A stretch of 64,000 nt of DNA from Erwinia persicina NBRC 102418 (GTDB taxonomy: Bacteria; Pseudomonadota; Gammaproteobacteria; Enterobacterales; Enterobacteriaceae). The translations under genes and the position numbers were made by a program. The notes under the pieces are model-generated. The model was not told the DNA's origin. It was given only the letters and a program-made list of their open reading frames with translations, and searched no databases. The DNA is taken from positions 186,001 to 250,000 of the forward strand of contig NZ_BCTN01000002.1 of assembly GCF_001571305.1 (NCBI RefSeq), written 5' to 3'. Positions 42,400 to 52,052 of the stretch are shown here, piece by piece; the first letter of the stretch is position 1, and each line of letters starts with the position of its first letter.

Positions 42400-43587
42400 T
42401 CAGAGGTGTTTTTTCAGCAGTTCGGCCAGCGCCGTCATGCCCCTGATGATTTTTTCATCACCGTGGGTGGAGTAGCTGAAGCGGGCAAAGTTGTCGCGCT
42501 GCACGGTCGGGAAGAAGGTGGCACCCGGCACCCAGACCACTTTCGCCTCTGGCACCGCATGCTCCAGCATAAATTTCGCCGTATCAAAACCTTCCGGGAA
42601 CTCCATCCAGGTAAACAGGCCACCGTCAGGATCGGTCCAGCTGATCCCCTGCGGGAATTCGCTTCTGACCACCGACAGCATGGTTTCTTTCTTACGCAGA
42701 TACTGCGCCTTGATGGTCTGGATATGATCGTCGATATTGTGCCTTTCCAGATACATCGAGACTGCAGCCATGTTCAGGGTGCTGCACTGCGTATCCGCCG
42801 CCAGCTTCAGCAGGCCCAGCTTCTCGGTGATTTCAGCAGAGGCCACTGACCAGCCAAGGCGCAGGCCCGGGGCGAGGATTTTGGAGAAGCTGCCGAAGTA
42901 AATCACCCGTCCTTGCGTATCCATGCTTTTCAGCGTGGGCACTTTATCCCCCTGATAGCGGACTTCGCGGTACGGCGAGTCTTCCAGAATAATAAAGTCA
43001 TACTGGTTGGCCAGCTGGATCAGATGCTGTCGACGCGCCAGCGACAGCGTTATTCCGGTTGGGTTATGGAAGTCCGGGACGGTATACAGCAGCTTAATGC
43101 GCTGCCCCTCTTTCAGCTTCTGCTCCAGTACGTCGGTCATCAGCCCCTGCTCGTCCATCGGGATCGCCAGATAGCCCGGCTGGCAGGTATTAAAGGCGAT
43201 CAACGCGCCGAGAAAGGTCGGGGCTTCGGTGGCGATCAGGTCACCGGGGTTGATCAGCAGCCTGGCCGCCAGATCGAGCCCCTGCTGGCTGCCCTGCAGG
43301 ATCAGCACCTGATCTTCTTCACAGACGATACCGTCCGCGGCCATACGCTGCGCGATTTGCTGGCGCAGCTTCGGCATCCCGGTGGAATGAGTATATTGCA
43401 GCGAGACTTCACCAGGGCCTGCAAGCAGCTCGCCAAAAATAGCCTGAAGTTCCCGCGCCGGAAACAGGCTGGAATCCGGATAACCGCCGCCGAAGGAAAT
43501 AATCGTGGGATCTGCACCGAACTGCAGGAGTTGCCTGATGGCCGAAGGCTTCACACCCTCCATTCTGTCCGCGTAACGCGTGGTCAT
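42400..43587 (-). CDS. PLP-dependent aminotransferase, class I/II (2-aminoadipate/aromatic type)
   Basis: The 395-residue fold-type I enzyme transfers amino groups in the cytoplasm. PLP contacts are clear: Asn175 in FHNPTGIT, Asp203 and Tyr206 in ILEDSPYREVRY, and Schiff-base Lys236 in YFGSFSKILAPGLRLGW. The N-terminus (ISFGGGYPDSSLFP) and LQYTHSTGMPKLRQQIA match LysN/ARO8-like enzymes that act on 2-aminoadipate, aromatic or branched amino acids; the substrate cannot be fixed. It is a single gene with its own terminator. Confidence 0.92.
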   Translation of the reverse strand: MTTRYADRMEGVKPSAIRQLLQFGADPTIISFGGGYPDSSLFPARELQAIFGELLAGPGEVSLQYTHSTGMPKLRQQIAQRMAADGIVCEEDQVLILQGSQQGLDLAARLLINPGDLIATEAPTFLGALIAFNTCQPGYLAIPMDEQGLMTDVLEQKLKEGQRIKLLYTVPDFHNPTGITLSLARRQHLIQLANQYDFIILEDSPYREVRYQGDKVPTLKSMDTQGRVIYFGSFSKILAPGLRLGWSVASAEITEKLGLLKLAADTQCSTLNMAAVSMYLERHNIDDHIQTIKAQYLRKKETMLSVVRSEFPQGISWTDPDGGLFTWMEFPEGFDTAKFMLEHAVPEAKVVWVPGATFFPTVQRDNFARFSYSTHGDEKIIRGMTALAELLKKHL

Positions 43588-43688
43588 GTTCCGTATTCTC
43601 TTTAAGGGTATTGGGCTGGAATAACGTTATGAGAAATCAGTATAAGCTGTCAATTAATTAACTTTTTATTTCAGTTTGATGGCGTTTT

Positions 43689-45617
43689 TTAACCTTCACA
43701 CAGGATCCTGATCATCGCATCTTGATGCTTAGCGATCGACTCTGGATGTTCTGGCCCCCACTGCGGATAACTCATCATCAACACCTGCTTCAGGCTCTCG
43801 GCATTTTTAGACTGACGGTAGTGCTCTTTTTTCGCATTCGGAAGATAGTTGCTCAATTTCGAGTTGGTGCTCCGGCTAATAAGGCAAAGGTTGCCAAAAC
43901 TGTCCACACCTTCGGGAAGACGTTTACTCGCCTTCAGCGGTTGGCCGCTCAAAGGGTTGCGAGGGTAGTAATGTTCCACCGAAGTACGAAAAGTGAAAGA
44001 GAACTTCTTAAAACGTGGGAGAACATAGTGCATATTCCCACATTCGGGCATTTCCCCCTCAGTCAGCCTTCGCCACAAGAGGTAGTCCAGCCTGTTAAAG
44101 ATAAAGTTGGGGATATGGGTATGCTGCCTTAGCACCTGAGTATCCAGTTCTGCGGGAACCATCGCCTCCTTGTAAATGATTTCATAGAAATCGAGCGGAT
44201 CACCAGTGCGCGTGACGCCATAGCGGCCAAAAAAGATACGGTTGCTGAGATTTTCAAGAAACTCCAGATAACGGGTATCATCAATTTCTCCCTCTTCATC
44301 CCAGCATGATACCAAATAGTAAAGGGCTGCATTGAGCCAGTGCTTATAAACCTGAGCAGGGAATGAAACGTGCAGCATGGCCAACAGCATCGTTAATTGC
44401 TTATTTAGCTTGTCATTTTTGCTACTGTTCACGTAATTGAAATTATTCTGCTCGTTCAAATAACGTTTTAACGTTTTCAGGCTCCAATCCTCATCGTTTT
44501 CGCGCTTGATAATGTAGCGGTCAAACAGGATTCGAGCCTGAAGAAGAGAAACAATAAACCATTCAGGATCGTCATACTCGCCGATCATGAATTCATTGAA
44601 TGATTCCAGCAGGCGCTTATCATCCAGTGGAACGTCTTTTTCCGTCATCAGGCGCAACACATGTAACAGAAAATTGGGAAACGTAATAATGGTGCTGAAG
44701 GTTCCATTTTGTTCAGCCACCATCGATGAGACTGTTTTAAATCGCGGTGTCGCGATGATTTGTGCTAAAGTCTGTTCTTTATCTATTTGATTTTTTTTGG
44801 CTAAGACCTCACTTAGCTGGTCGAAGTCATCTGGAATTTTATCCCATTTTTTACCAAAGACCTCATTTCTCACGCGGGTGTCTATACCCATTTGTACATA
44901 GCGATTCATATCGGCGCAGGCTTCCCACACACAGGCAAACGCATGACGTTGTTTGTCGCTCTCCAGCTTTTCCATCAACCGTGCCTTCAGCACTTCGTGC
45001 TTTTCTAACTGTTCACCACGGTTATTCATGATTTCAAAGTAGTGGTTAAGCTCGGTATCAGCTGGGACGACAACGCGTAAGATTTTTACTCGTTGCAACA
45101 GATAACGGGTAAAAATACCTACAGTGGTCCGTTTTTTGAAGGAGGCAAGTGTCCTGTTCACTACCTCATACGCTGCAATAATATTGCGTTCTTCTGGTTC
45201 ATCACTTTTACGTCCAGGATCAGTAAATAACTTCCTTAAAGTCCTGTCGGACACTTTTCGACTGTCGAAACCCAGATTACTGTGATCAATGCCGTTAATG
45301 GCCTGACTGTACTCATTTTTTAGCACCGACAGCAAAATGCTTAAGGTCGTATGACGCTGCTGGCCATCAATGGTTTCGAAGTAACCATCAGCGCGGCGAT
45401 AGACAACCAGACTGCCTATATAATAATCTTCGGTTTTTTTCAGCATTGCTACATCCATGACGTCCTGAATGAGCTGAATAATCTCCGCCTCTCCCCACGC
45501 GTAATTTCGCTGATAAGCAGGAATGGTATAGTGATCACTCTGGAATAGTTGCGCCACCGATAACTCGCGGAGATCGTCATGTTCTGTTAGTCGTTGACCA
45601 GTCATTTTTATTGCCAT
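43689..45617 (-). CDS. DUF262-DUF1524 protein, GmrSD/type IV restriction-like
   Basis: The 642-residue product has an N-terminal DUF262 domain (ParB-like fold; IPAYQRNYAWG at 32-42, DGQQR at 84-88) and a C-terminal DUF1524 HNH domain (VEHYYPRNP from residue 547, with the catalytic His549, then DSFGNLCLISRSTNSKLSNYLP around 572-593). GmrSD-type enzymes use DUF262 for NTP-driven DNA selection and DUF1524 for cutting modified phage DNA. The gene starts in the stop of the preceding DUF262 gene (TAATG), so the two are coupled. Base composition is lower in GC than adjacent genes. Anti-phage function is inferred from the family. Confidence 0.9.
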   Translation of the reverse strand: MAIKMTGQRLTEHDDLRELSVAQLFQSDHYTIPAYQRNYAWGEAEIIQLIQDVMDVAMLKKTEDYYIGSLVVYRRADGYFETIDGQQRHTTLSILLSVLKNEYSQAINGIDHSNLGFDSRKVSDRTLRKLFTDPGRKSDEPEERNIIAAYEVVNRTLASFKKRTTVGIFTRYLLQRVKILRVVVPADTELNHYFEIMNNRGEQLEKHEVLKARLMEKLESDKQRHAFACVWEACADMNRYVQMGIDTRVRNEVFGKKWDKIPDDFDQLSEVLAKKNQIDKEQTLAQIIATPRFKTVSSMVAEQNGTFSTIITFPNFLLHVLRLMTEKDVPLDDKRLLESFNEFMIGEYDDPEWFIVSLLQARILFDRYIIKRENDEDWSLKTLKRYLNEQNNFNYVNSSKNDKLNKQLTMLLAMLHVSFPAQVYKHWLNAALYYLVSCWDEEGEIDDTRYLEFLENLSNRIFFGRYGVTRTGDPLDFYEIIYKEAMVPAELDTQVLRQHTHIPNFIFNRLDYLLWRRLTEGEMPECGNMHYVLPRFKKFSFTFRTSVEHYYPRNPLSGQPLKASKRLPEGVDSFGNLCLISRSTNSKLSNYLPNAKKEHYRQSKNAESLKQVLMMSYPQWGPEHPESIAKHQDAMIRILCEG

Positions 45618-46945
45618 TAGTTTACGTACCCTTGCTGCCGAAATTGCTCAATTAACCCGTCAATATGGGTTCCTTTAATCTCATGCTCTTCCACCGGAGC
45701 AATGGGAAAAGCCAGAACGGCAAGCGGGGTTAAAGCACAGGCGATAACTTGCAACACCCCCCCCTGCTCCCTGCCAACATTATCTATGGATTCAATGACC
45801 ACACGCTGCTGCAGCAGGCGAATGCGATAACTCCACAAAAAACATAACATGGCAGCCTTTTCCAGGTGTGCATCACCAAAGCGATCGTAATAGAACATCA
45901 CCGAACAAAAGAACAAATTACGGACATAATGGTCACCGCGACGGCTACGGCCCGTATAAGTATTTAGGGTATTGATCAGTTCCCTTATTTGCGGTTTATC
46001 ATCAATAAACAAGGACTGATACATATCGGTGTAATACTGAATATATTCAAAAAAGCGTTGTCCATTTATCAGTACCTGACCAACCTGAAAGGGATAACTC
46101 ATATGCTGCCGATCCCATTGCCTTACCGGGTCGTGGTTATAATGATTAACATGATAATCAATGGCGCGCATAGAGGCAGCAAAAGGATAGTCGTGGGCGT
46201 TCAAATTAACGCCTTTGAACACATCCAGATTATGCCGGGTAAAAAACTGACCTGGCTGGCCTTGAGACCATCTGCGCAGTCGATACAGGTAGTTACTCAT
46301 AATAACCTGAACCGAGGGTGGGCTAGTTGTATTTTCAGGGTCTGGGTCAACGCCGTTCTCCCAACGTGCCACGCAAAGAGCACGTTCCACATCGCTGTTT
46401 TGTTCCATTTCCCGCAAATGAAAAGCTTTGAGCAAGTCATGAGGTTCAAGTGACTTTCCGCGGGCATTTTGAGAGTCAAAAAACTGGAATGCCTCACTCA
46501 GGCTATTCAGGATCACTACGATAAGTTCACATTTATGTAGCAGAAAATGCAGCAACTCTTCTCGATCGGCATTTGACAGCGCCTGGATCCGACTGAGAAC
46601 CAGCGCAGCGTTATGTTGCAGATTTTCCACCGTGACGGGATAAGTAAACGAGTGATTAAGCAATTCAGCACTGAACTGTTGCTGACGACCTAATAGCTTA
46701 CAAATTAGGGTCAGGGTAATTAATCGCTGCTGTCCATCGACAATACTCAACGTACGCTGCTTTTCTTGATGCAGAACTACCGTGCCCAGACGATAGCTTT
46801 GTTTCTCGCGATGATGAATCACATCATCCAGCAGTTGATTAACTTGAGCAGCCTGCCATTTATAGGGCCGTTGATAGTTGGGAATACTGAGTGACTGGCT
46901 TAATAAATCTTTGACTGACAGAATATCTTTACGGGTAATTGCCAT
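45617..46945 (-). CDS. DUF262 protein without nuclease domain
   Basis: The 442-residue product has the DUF262 signature IPNYQRPYKW at 21-30 and DGQQR at 70-74, and an AFQFFDSQNARGKSLEPHDLLKAFHL segment that is typical of the same family (N-R-G/N-A-R-G motif). It lacks the DUF1524 HNH part. The stop overlaps the start of the DUF262-DUF1524 gene by one base (TAATG). The most likely arrangement is that the two DUF262 proteins form one complex, this one acting as a sensor or NTPase subunit. GAGAGGCG precedes the ATG. Confidence 0.88.
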   Translation of the reverse strand: MAITRKDILSVKDLLSQSLSIPNYQRPYKWQAAQVNQLLDDVIHHREKQSYRLGTVVLHQEKQRTLSIVDGQQRLITLTLICKLLGRQQQFSAELLNHSFTYPVTVENLQHNAALVLSRIQALSNADREELLHFLLHKCELIVVILNSLSEAFQFFDSQNARGKSLEPHDLLKAFHLREMEQNSDVERALCVARWENGVDPDPENTTSPPSVQVIMSNYLYRLRRWSQGQPGQFFTRHNLDVFKGVNLNAHDYPFAASMRAIDYHVNHYNHDPVRQWDRQHMSYPFQVGQVLINGQRFFEYIQYYTDMYQSLFIDDKPQIRELINTLNTYTGRSRRGDHYVRNLFFCSVMFYYDRFGDAHLEKAAMLCFLWSYRIRLLQQRVVIESIDNVGREQGGVLQVIACALTPLAVLAFPIAPVEEHEIKGTHIDGLIEQFRQQGYVN

Positions 46946-47389
46946 GGCTAACGACGCCTCTCCCTGTGTGCCGGTAAAAGTCTGGTTGTCCCTGAATTAG
47001 AGGTTCATCCGGTGCGTAAGGATATTCTATCGTCCAAAAGCACTGAAACTGTAATGAAAGTTGTTCTGAAGCCCGCCAACCCCGCCGCGCAATTCACCCG
47101 CGTATCCAGTTGCACAAGCGTGCTTGAAATCATCATTGCGACCCTATCAATGCGCCGGGTGCTGCGACAGCCAAAGCTGGCAGGACAAAGCCTTTTATTT
47201 CGCCTGACGCGGCCAGAGAAATCGCGGACATCAGGGTGGTTTTTGTGAGATATGTCACACCCTTTTTATTCAACTATTTTGAACATTATTGGCAATTTAT
47301 TCCGCTATCAGTTGATTATTAGCAGGCGTAGTATTTATCACATCAAGGCGACACGCCTTATCTTATAAAAATACCCTGAGGAATACATT
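46946..47389. other. Intergenic stretch, 444 bp
   Basis: No convincing gene is visible here. A small open frame at 47012-47248 has no recognisable protein features. The stretch holds the promoter side of the DUF262 operon and, at 47244-47259, an exact CRP-type palindrome 131 bp before the DUF1471 gene. Confidence 0.6.
47244..47259. promoter_or_regulatory. CRP-type binding site
   Basis: TGTGAGATATGTCACA has the TGTGA-N6-TCACA form of the CRP site with both half-sites exact. It lies 131 bp upstream of the DUF1471 gene and would place CRP at an upstream activating position. FNR half-sites (TTGAT) are not present. Confidence 0.72.
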
Positions 47390-47599
47390 ATGAAAACCAT
47401 CAAAACTTTCGTCGCTGTTGCTGCTCTGTCTCTGATCTCTTTCGGCAGCTTTGCCCAGAGCGTGACTGCGACGGCCTCTACGCTGTCCGCAGCAGAAGCG
47501 CAGATTGCCGCGCAGGCTCAGCAGGCAGGTAGCAGCTACAAAATCACCGAGGCCAACTTTAACAACGGCGTGCACATGACCGCTGAACTGATTAAATAA
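47390..47599 (+). CDS. DUF1471 (YdgH/BhsA/McbA-like) small exported protein
   Basis: The 69-residue product has a Sec signal peptide (MKTIKTFVAVAALSLISFGSFA) and a short DUF1471 domain (AEAQIAAQAQQAGSSYKITEANFNNGVHMTAELIK). DUF1471 proteins such as BhsA and McbA are periplasmic or outer-membrane-linked stress and biofilm proteins in Enterobacterales. This one is shorter than the usual 85-90 residues because the first beta strand is nearly missing. A CRP site is 131 bp upstream and a strong bidirectional terminator follows. Confidence 0.87.
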   Translation: MKTIKTFVAVAALSLISFGSFAQSVTATASTLSAAEAQIAAQAQQAGSSYKITEANFNNGVHMTAELIK

Positions 47600-47612
47600 G
47601 TGGCATTCTGAT

Positions 47613-47645
47613 TTAAAAAAAAGCCCCGAAAGGGGCTTTTTTATT
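47613..47645. terminator. Bidirectional intrinsic terminator
   Basis: AAGCCCC (47621-47627) pairs with GGGGCTT (47632-47638) around GAAA; an A-run precedes and TTTTTTATT follows. It lies between the convergent DUF1471 and chemoreceptor genes and can end both transcripts. Confidence 0.9.
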
Positions 47646-47663
47646 GACGTTAAAAAGACAGCG

Positions 47664-49625
47664 TCACGACTCCGACGCCACCAGTTTTTGTAATACCTCC
47701 AGCTGCACCACCGCCTCCTGCATCGCATCCATACCGCTGGTCATCTCATTCAGCTTATCGAGATTGTCACTGATGCTTTTTCGTTCATGCGCCGTCTGGC
47801 TGCTCATCGCCGCGATGGCGTTGGCCGCATCAATGCTCTCCTGCGCCATCTGGCGGGCGCTTTCCACGGTGTCGACCGCGACCTTACGAATGTTCAGGAT
47901 CGTGCTGACCGCGTCGCGGATGCTGTGCGACGTTGCCTCTGCCTGATCTTTCGAAGACTGCGCCAGCCGCCGAACTTCGCTGGCGACCACCGCAAAACCG
48001 CGACCGGCCTCTCCGGCGCGGGCAGCCTCTACCGCCGCGTTGAGCGCAAGAATATTAGTCTGGAAGGCGATATTACTGATGCCGCTGTTGATGGTGGTGA
48101 TCCCGGCGGAGATGGTTTCTAACTCATCCAGCCCGGCACTGAGCTGATGCTGAGCCTGCTGGCTGTGCAAGGCCGCGTCGCTGATGGAGCGGATATTGCT
48201 CTCCGCCGCCGTCAGCGCCTCGCTCTGACTGCGGGTCGCATTCTCCAGCAGTGGCAGCGACTGCATCAGGGGATCCAGCTTTTGCTGGTACGCCACAACC
48301 TGATTAACAATCCGGGTTTGCAGGGCATTCAGCGCCTCCCAGCGACGCAGCGCCCGCTGGGCGTAATGGCTGGCGTAAGCGGCATACTGCACCGGAAAAT
48401 CCTGCATCGCATCGCAGGGCTGGTTGAAAAAGGCCAGCGCCGAGAGCGTCTGATTGATCGGCACCCCGAGAATTTCACCAAAGCTGGAGAACCCGGCCGA
48501 CGGGATAGCCGTAAAAAAGTGTGCCTGCGGCAGACGGGCCTGATTGCCGACCCGGCGCAGCACGCAGTCGTTCAGCAGCAGCGCCGCCGGCTGGCCGTAG
48601 CGCCCGGTAAATGCCTCCCAGTCCGTGCGGGTGGCGGCGGCAAAGTCGGTCTCCTGCAGCAGGTGCAGACGGTCGCCAAATTCCAGATCGCAGAAAAACT
48701 GCAGCCGGTCAGAATGGAAGGTTGCCACTGAGCGGATAAAGTACTCCTCCCCGACTTTCACCGCAAAGGTCAGGCCTGCAAGACGGGCCTGCAAACCGGA
48801 CGGTGTGCACTGCAGGTGCGAACAGAGCGCTTCAATCACATTATGCTGGCGACCGCTGGCGTCGAATAGTGACGTGACAGTACGTGCCACCGGATCCGCA
48901 TCGGCCACCAGCCAGCTCTGCGCCGTGGGCGCAAAGTTCTGGCTTTTAAACGGCGCAAAGGACTTGCCTTCCGCCATCTGGCAAAAGACGATCACTGCCT
49001 TGCCCTGCAGGATCCGCCCTCCACTGCCGATCCAGGTGCCGTCAAAGTCCAGCGTGCCGCCGGCAGAACCGCCAATTGCCAGGCACGGAAAACGTCCGCT
49101 GGCATACCAGGCCTGCATCAGAAAGCCTTCGGAGGCGGATAAGCCGTCACAGAAAATCAGCGCAAAGGTGCGCCCGGCCGACAACGGCATTTTGACGGTC
49201 ATCCGTTCCAGCTCACGCTGGATAGCATCCACGCGCTGCCGGGCCGTCCGGGTATCCTGCACGTGCAGGTCGATCTCATGCACTTCATGACGGGCGACCA
49301 GGCTCTCCGGCAGCCACAGCCAGCTTCCCTGCTGACCTGCGCCATCGCAATAGGTACTGTGCCCGCGGCCGCTGCACAGTGCACCGTTTGAAGAAAGGGT
49401 CAGCACGCTGCGGCGCGAACTGTTCAGGCTCTGCCAGGCCTGGCTTACGCGGCTGAATTCAGCCTCAGGGGGAACAAAACTCAGCAGCAGCCCGGCGCTG
49501 TGGCGGCTTAAACCCAGCGCGTTCATGCTGGCGGGCGGCTGGCGGGCGTCAAAGACACCGGCACGCGGCTGACGACCGCTCCGTTTTAGCCGGGCGGCTG
49601 TGTTCCAGAAAGAAGAATGACTCAT
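47664..49625 (-). CDS. FIST-domain methyl-accepting chemotaxis-like signal transducer
   Basis: The 653-residue product joins an N-terminal FIST sensory module (FIST_N with [10 protein letters not shown], and FIST_C with [24 protein letters not shown]) to a cytoplasmic MCP signalling domain near the C-terminus. The hairpin tip reads [20 protein letters not shown] followed by [16 protein letters not shown]. No transmembrane segment is visible, so it is a soluble receptor, probably sensing amino acids or other small ligands by FIST family knowledge. It stands alone, without che genes, and shares a terminator with the DUF1471 gene. Confidence 0.9.
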   Translation of the reverse strand: MSHSSFWNTAARLKRSGRQPRAGVFDARQPPASMNALGLSRHSAGLLLSFVPPEAEFSRVSQAWQSLNSSRRSVLTLSSNGALCSGRGHSTYCDGAGQQGSWLWLPESLVARHEVHEIDLHVQDTRTARQRVDAIQRELERMTVKMPLSAGRTFALIFCDGLSASEGFLMQAWYASGRFPCLAIGGSAGGTLDFDGTWIGSGGRILQGKAVIVFCQMAEGKSFAPFKSQNFAPTAQSWLVADADPVARTVTSLFDASGRQHNVIEALCSHLQCTPSGLQARLAGLTFAVKVGEEYFIRSVATFHSDRLQFFCDLEFGDRLHLLQETDFAAATRTDWEAFTGRYGQPAALLLNDCVLRRVGNQARLPQAHFFTAIPSAGFSSFGEILGVPINQTLSALAFFNQPCDAMQDFPVQYAAYASHYAQRALRRWEALNALQTRIVNQVVAYQQKLDPLMQSLPLLENATRSQSEALTAAESNIRSISDAALHSQQAQHQLSAGLDELETISAGITTINSGISNIAFQTNILALNAAVEAARAGEAGRGFAVVASEVRRLAQSSKDQAEATSHSIRDAVSTILNIRKVAVDTVESARQMAQESIDAANAIAAMSSQTAHERKSISDNLDKLNEMTSGMDAMQEAVVQLEVLQKLVASES

Positions 49626-50032
49626 TATTGCCTACTCAGGGACGAAAGAGGGGTGACTGGTCTGTGCAATCCATTAGCGATGAAGCGGCCGGAGGAGAAG
49701 AGGCCCCCCGCCGCTGTGCACTGGTTATCGGCACGGGCAGCGAAAGCCTTAACAGGGGTTGAGCACCCGAACCGCCCCCGTGCCGGCCCGCTGTTTTTAT
49801 TGTTCTTTTCGGTACCTCAATAACGCCATCAGGAATGGCCAGTGCCAGCCTTCCCCTTCCTTTTCCAGGCGAAGATAGCCAGGGAATGGCAGCCAGTACG
49901 TTAAAGAATATGTCCCCCCTGTCGAGATCAATTGGCTCAGGAGAGGCGCAGCATGAGGCCATGCTTTATCAGGTCGCCAGACGGACTTTTCTGCACCAGA
50001 ATAAACAGGGAGATGTGAAATGACGGCGGAGA
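49626..50032. other. Intergenic stretch, 407 bp
   Basis: I see no gene or clear regulatory element. It is GC-rich on the left and contains several weak dyads but no convincing terminator. It separates the chemoreceptor start from the small cysteine-rich gene and would carry both promoters. Confidence 0.5.
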
Positions 50033-50209
50033 ATGATGATGAGAATAACGATCCTGTTACTGCTTACCTGCCTTTTACCCCAGACACACGCGGCGGCGGA
50101 CAGCAGCTGCACGCAGCGGTGTTACGTTGAAAACAGCCGCTGCGACCGGGACAGCGGCAGCGGCTGCAGCAGCACCCTGCAGCGCTGCCTGCAGACGTGC
50201 GGCCGCTAG
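50033..50209 (+). CDS. Small cysteine-rich exported protein, CX3C pairs
   Basis: The 58-residue product starts with three successive ATG codons, after GGCGGAGA. It has a Sec signal (RITILLLLTCLLPQTHA) and a mature part of about 36 residues with six cysteines in the symmetrical order C-x3-C-x6-C-x7-C-x6-C-x3-C (CTQRC at the start, CLQTC near the end). The spacing suggests three disulfides in a compact periplasmic or secreted hairpin. I do not recognise the family. It is convergent with the siderophore operon (10 bp between the ends). Which of the three ATG codons is used cannot be told. Confidence 0.72.
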   Translation: MMMRITILLLLTCLLPQTHAAADSSCTQRCYVENSRCDRDSGSGCSSTLQRCLQTCGR

Positions 50210-50219
50210 CGACTGTACC

Positions 50220-51008
50220 TCAGACGTGATCCCGGCTTAACGGGATCACCAGCGGCGTGCCGTAGAACGGATCGTCAATAATACGGCAGTTGAGGTCAAA
50301 AACGGTTTTTACCAGCGCCTCGCTGAGGATCGCCTGCGGTGCGCCTTCAGCCACCACGCCCCGCTGGTGGACGGCAATCAGATGGTCGGCGTAGCGGCAG
50401 GCCAGGTTCAGATCGTGCAGCACCATGACGATGGTTTTATTCTGCTGCCGGTTAAGGTCGCGCAGCAGATCCAGCACCTCAATCTGATGGGCCAGATCGA
50501 GAAAGGTTGTGGGCTCATCCAGCAGCAGAATGCCGGTGTTCTGCGCCAGCGTCATGGCAATCCAGACCCGCTGCCGCTGCCCGCCAGAGAGCGCTTCAAC
50601 CGGGCGGTCTGCCAGTGCGGTGGTGCCCGTCCGCTGCAGGGCGGCGTCCACTTCCGCCTCATCCTGCGCTGACCACTGCTGCAGCCAGTTCTGCCACGGG
50701 TAACGCCCCAGGCTCACCAGCTGGCGCACGTTAATCCCTTCCGGGGCCACCGGATTCTGCGGCAGGATCGCCAGTTCCTGCGCCACGTTGACTGTGGATT
50801 TCTGCTGGATGTCTCCCCCGTTGACCCATACCGAGCCGCTGTGAGGTTTAAGCAGGCGGGCAAATGCGCGCAGCAGCGTGCTTTTACCGCTGCCGTTACT
50901 ACCGATCAACACCGTCACTTTGCCCTTTGGCAGCGTAATGTCCAGATCGTCAATAATGGTCTGATTCTGGTAACTCAGGGTCAGACTGCGGGCGGCGATG
51001 GCCGTCAT
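50220..51008 (-). CDS. Siderophore ABC transporter ATPase (FepC/CbrD-like)
   Basis: The 262-residue ATPase energises iron-siderophore import. Walker A is GSNGSGKST, the Q-loop LAILPQNPVAPEGI, signature LSGGQRQRVWIAMTLAQ, Walker B ILLLDEPTTFLDLAHQIE and the switch VLHDLN. This is the FecE/FepC class. It is the last gene of a five-gene operon (receptor, binding protein, two permeases, ATPase), 12 bases after the second permease. Regulation by Fur is expected through the box upstream of the receptor. Confidence 0.94.
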   Translation of the reverse strand: MTAIAARSLTLSYQNQTIIDDLDITLPKGKVTVLIGSNGSGKSTLLRAFARLLKPHSGSVWVNGGDIQQKSTVNVAQELAILPQNPVAPEGINVRQLVSLGRYPWQNWLQQWSAQDEAEVDAALQRTGTTALADRPVEALSGGQRQRVWIAMTLAQNTGILLLDEPTTFLDLAHQIEVLDLLRDLNRQQNKTIVMVLHDLNLACRYADHLIAVHQRGVVAEGAPQAILSEALVKTVFDLNCRIIDDPFYGTPLVIPLSRDHV

Positions 51009-51020
51009 AACTCAGTTTCC

Positions 51021-52052
51021 TTAGTGACGCTGTGCGATCAGCAGATATAAAAAGAATGGCGTGCCAAGCACGGCGACAAAAATGCCCGCGGGCAGATCGG
51101 CCGGCAGAAAAAGCACCCGTCCGATCAGGTCAGCCAGCATCAGCACCATGGCACCCACCAGGGCGCTCATCAGCGCCTGTCCGGTAAACCCCGGGGAAAC
51201 CAGCCGTTTGCCAATGTGCGGAGCAATCAGCCCGACAAACGCCATCGCTCCGCCCCAGGCAATCGCCACGCCGGCCAGCGCCACGCTTACCAGCAGCAGC
51301 CCGCCGCGCTGCCACTCAACGCGCACGCCAATCCCCCCCGCCAGACCCGGATCCAGCTGCTGCACGATCGCCTGTCGTGCCAGCCAGACCAGCAGCGGCA
51401 GGATCGCCAGCAGCCACTGTGCCAGCGCTGTCGCCTGTGACCAGGTGGCACCGTAGACGCTGCCCGTCAGCCAGAGGTACGCCGACAGCGTGGTGGTCAG
51501 CGGGCTGAAGACCAGCACCAGCGTGGTCACCGCCCCCAGCAGCGCCGAGATACCCACGCCGATCAGCACCAGACGCAGCGGTGAAGCGCCCCGCTTCCAG
51601 GCCAGCAGCCAGACGCAGCTGGTTGCCAGCCCGGCTCCGGCCATGACCGCCAGCGGCAGCAGGCCGTCGCCCCACGTCAGGCTGAAAAAGGCCAGATAGA
51701 GCACGGCGGCGGTGCCGGCACCGCTGGTGATGCCCAGCAGGTCGGGCGAGGCCAGCGGATTGCGGATAATACTTTGCAGGATCAGCCCTGACACCGCCAG
51801 CGCCCCGCCCACCAGTCCCGCCAGCACGATACGCGGCAGGCGCAGCTGCTGAATAATAAACGTCATACCGCCCGGATCGTCGCTGACCAGCAGCCGCAGG
51901 ACGGTTAAAGGTGACATTGTCACCTTACCCTGAGTCAGTGACAGCAGCATGACCAGCAGCAGTGCGCCCGTCGCCAGCAGCACACGCCCTGCGGTACTCA
52001 GGTTGATCTGCCGGGAGAAACCGCCGCGCCGGAAGGTGATCACTTTATCCAT
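51021..52052 (-). CDS. Siderophore ABC transporter permease, second
   Basis: The 343-residue inner-membrane permease is of the FecCD/BtuC class, with about ten segments. Marks are [52 protein letters not shown] and [18 protein letters not shown]. It forms the channel with the preceding permease. Its start overlaps the first permease's stop by 8 bases. A matS motif lies within the gene at 51911-51923. Confidence 0.93.
   Translation of the reverse strand: MDKVITFRRGGFSRQINLSTAGRVLLATGALLLVMLLSLTQGKVTMSPLTVLRLLVSDDPGGMTFIIQQLRLPRIVLAGLVGGALAVSGLILQSIIRNPLASPDLLGITSGAGTAAVLYLAFFSLTWGDGLLPLAVMAGAGLATSCVWLLAWKRGASPLRLVLIGVGISALLGAVTTLVLVFSPLTTTLSAYLWLTGSVYGATWSQATALAQWLLAILPLLVWLARQAIVQQLDPGLAGGIGVRVEWQRGGLLLVSVALAGVAIAWGGAMAFVGLIAPHIGKRLVSPGFTGQALMSALVGAMVLMLADLIGRVLFLPADLPAGIFVAVLGTPFFLYLLIAQRH
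51911..51923. promoter_or_regulatory. matS: matS site inside a siderophore permease gene
   Basis: GTGACATTGTCAC matches GTGACRNYGTCAC exactly, within coding sequence. It is the fourth exact site in the window. Confidence 0.85.

Noticed and set aside
47012-47248. Open frame of 78 codons upstream of the DUF1471 gene
   Set aside because: Composition is unlike a folded protein, there is no recognisable domain, and it overlaps the regulatory region with the CRP site.
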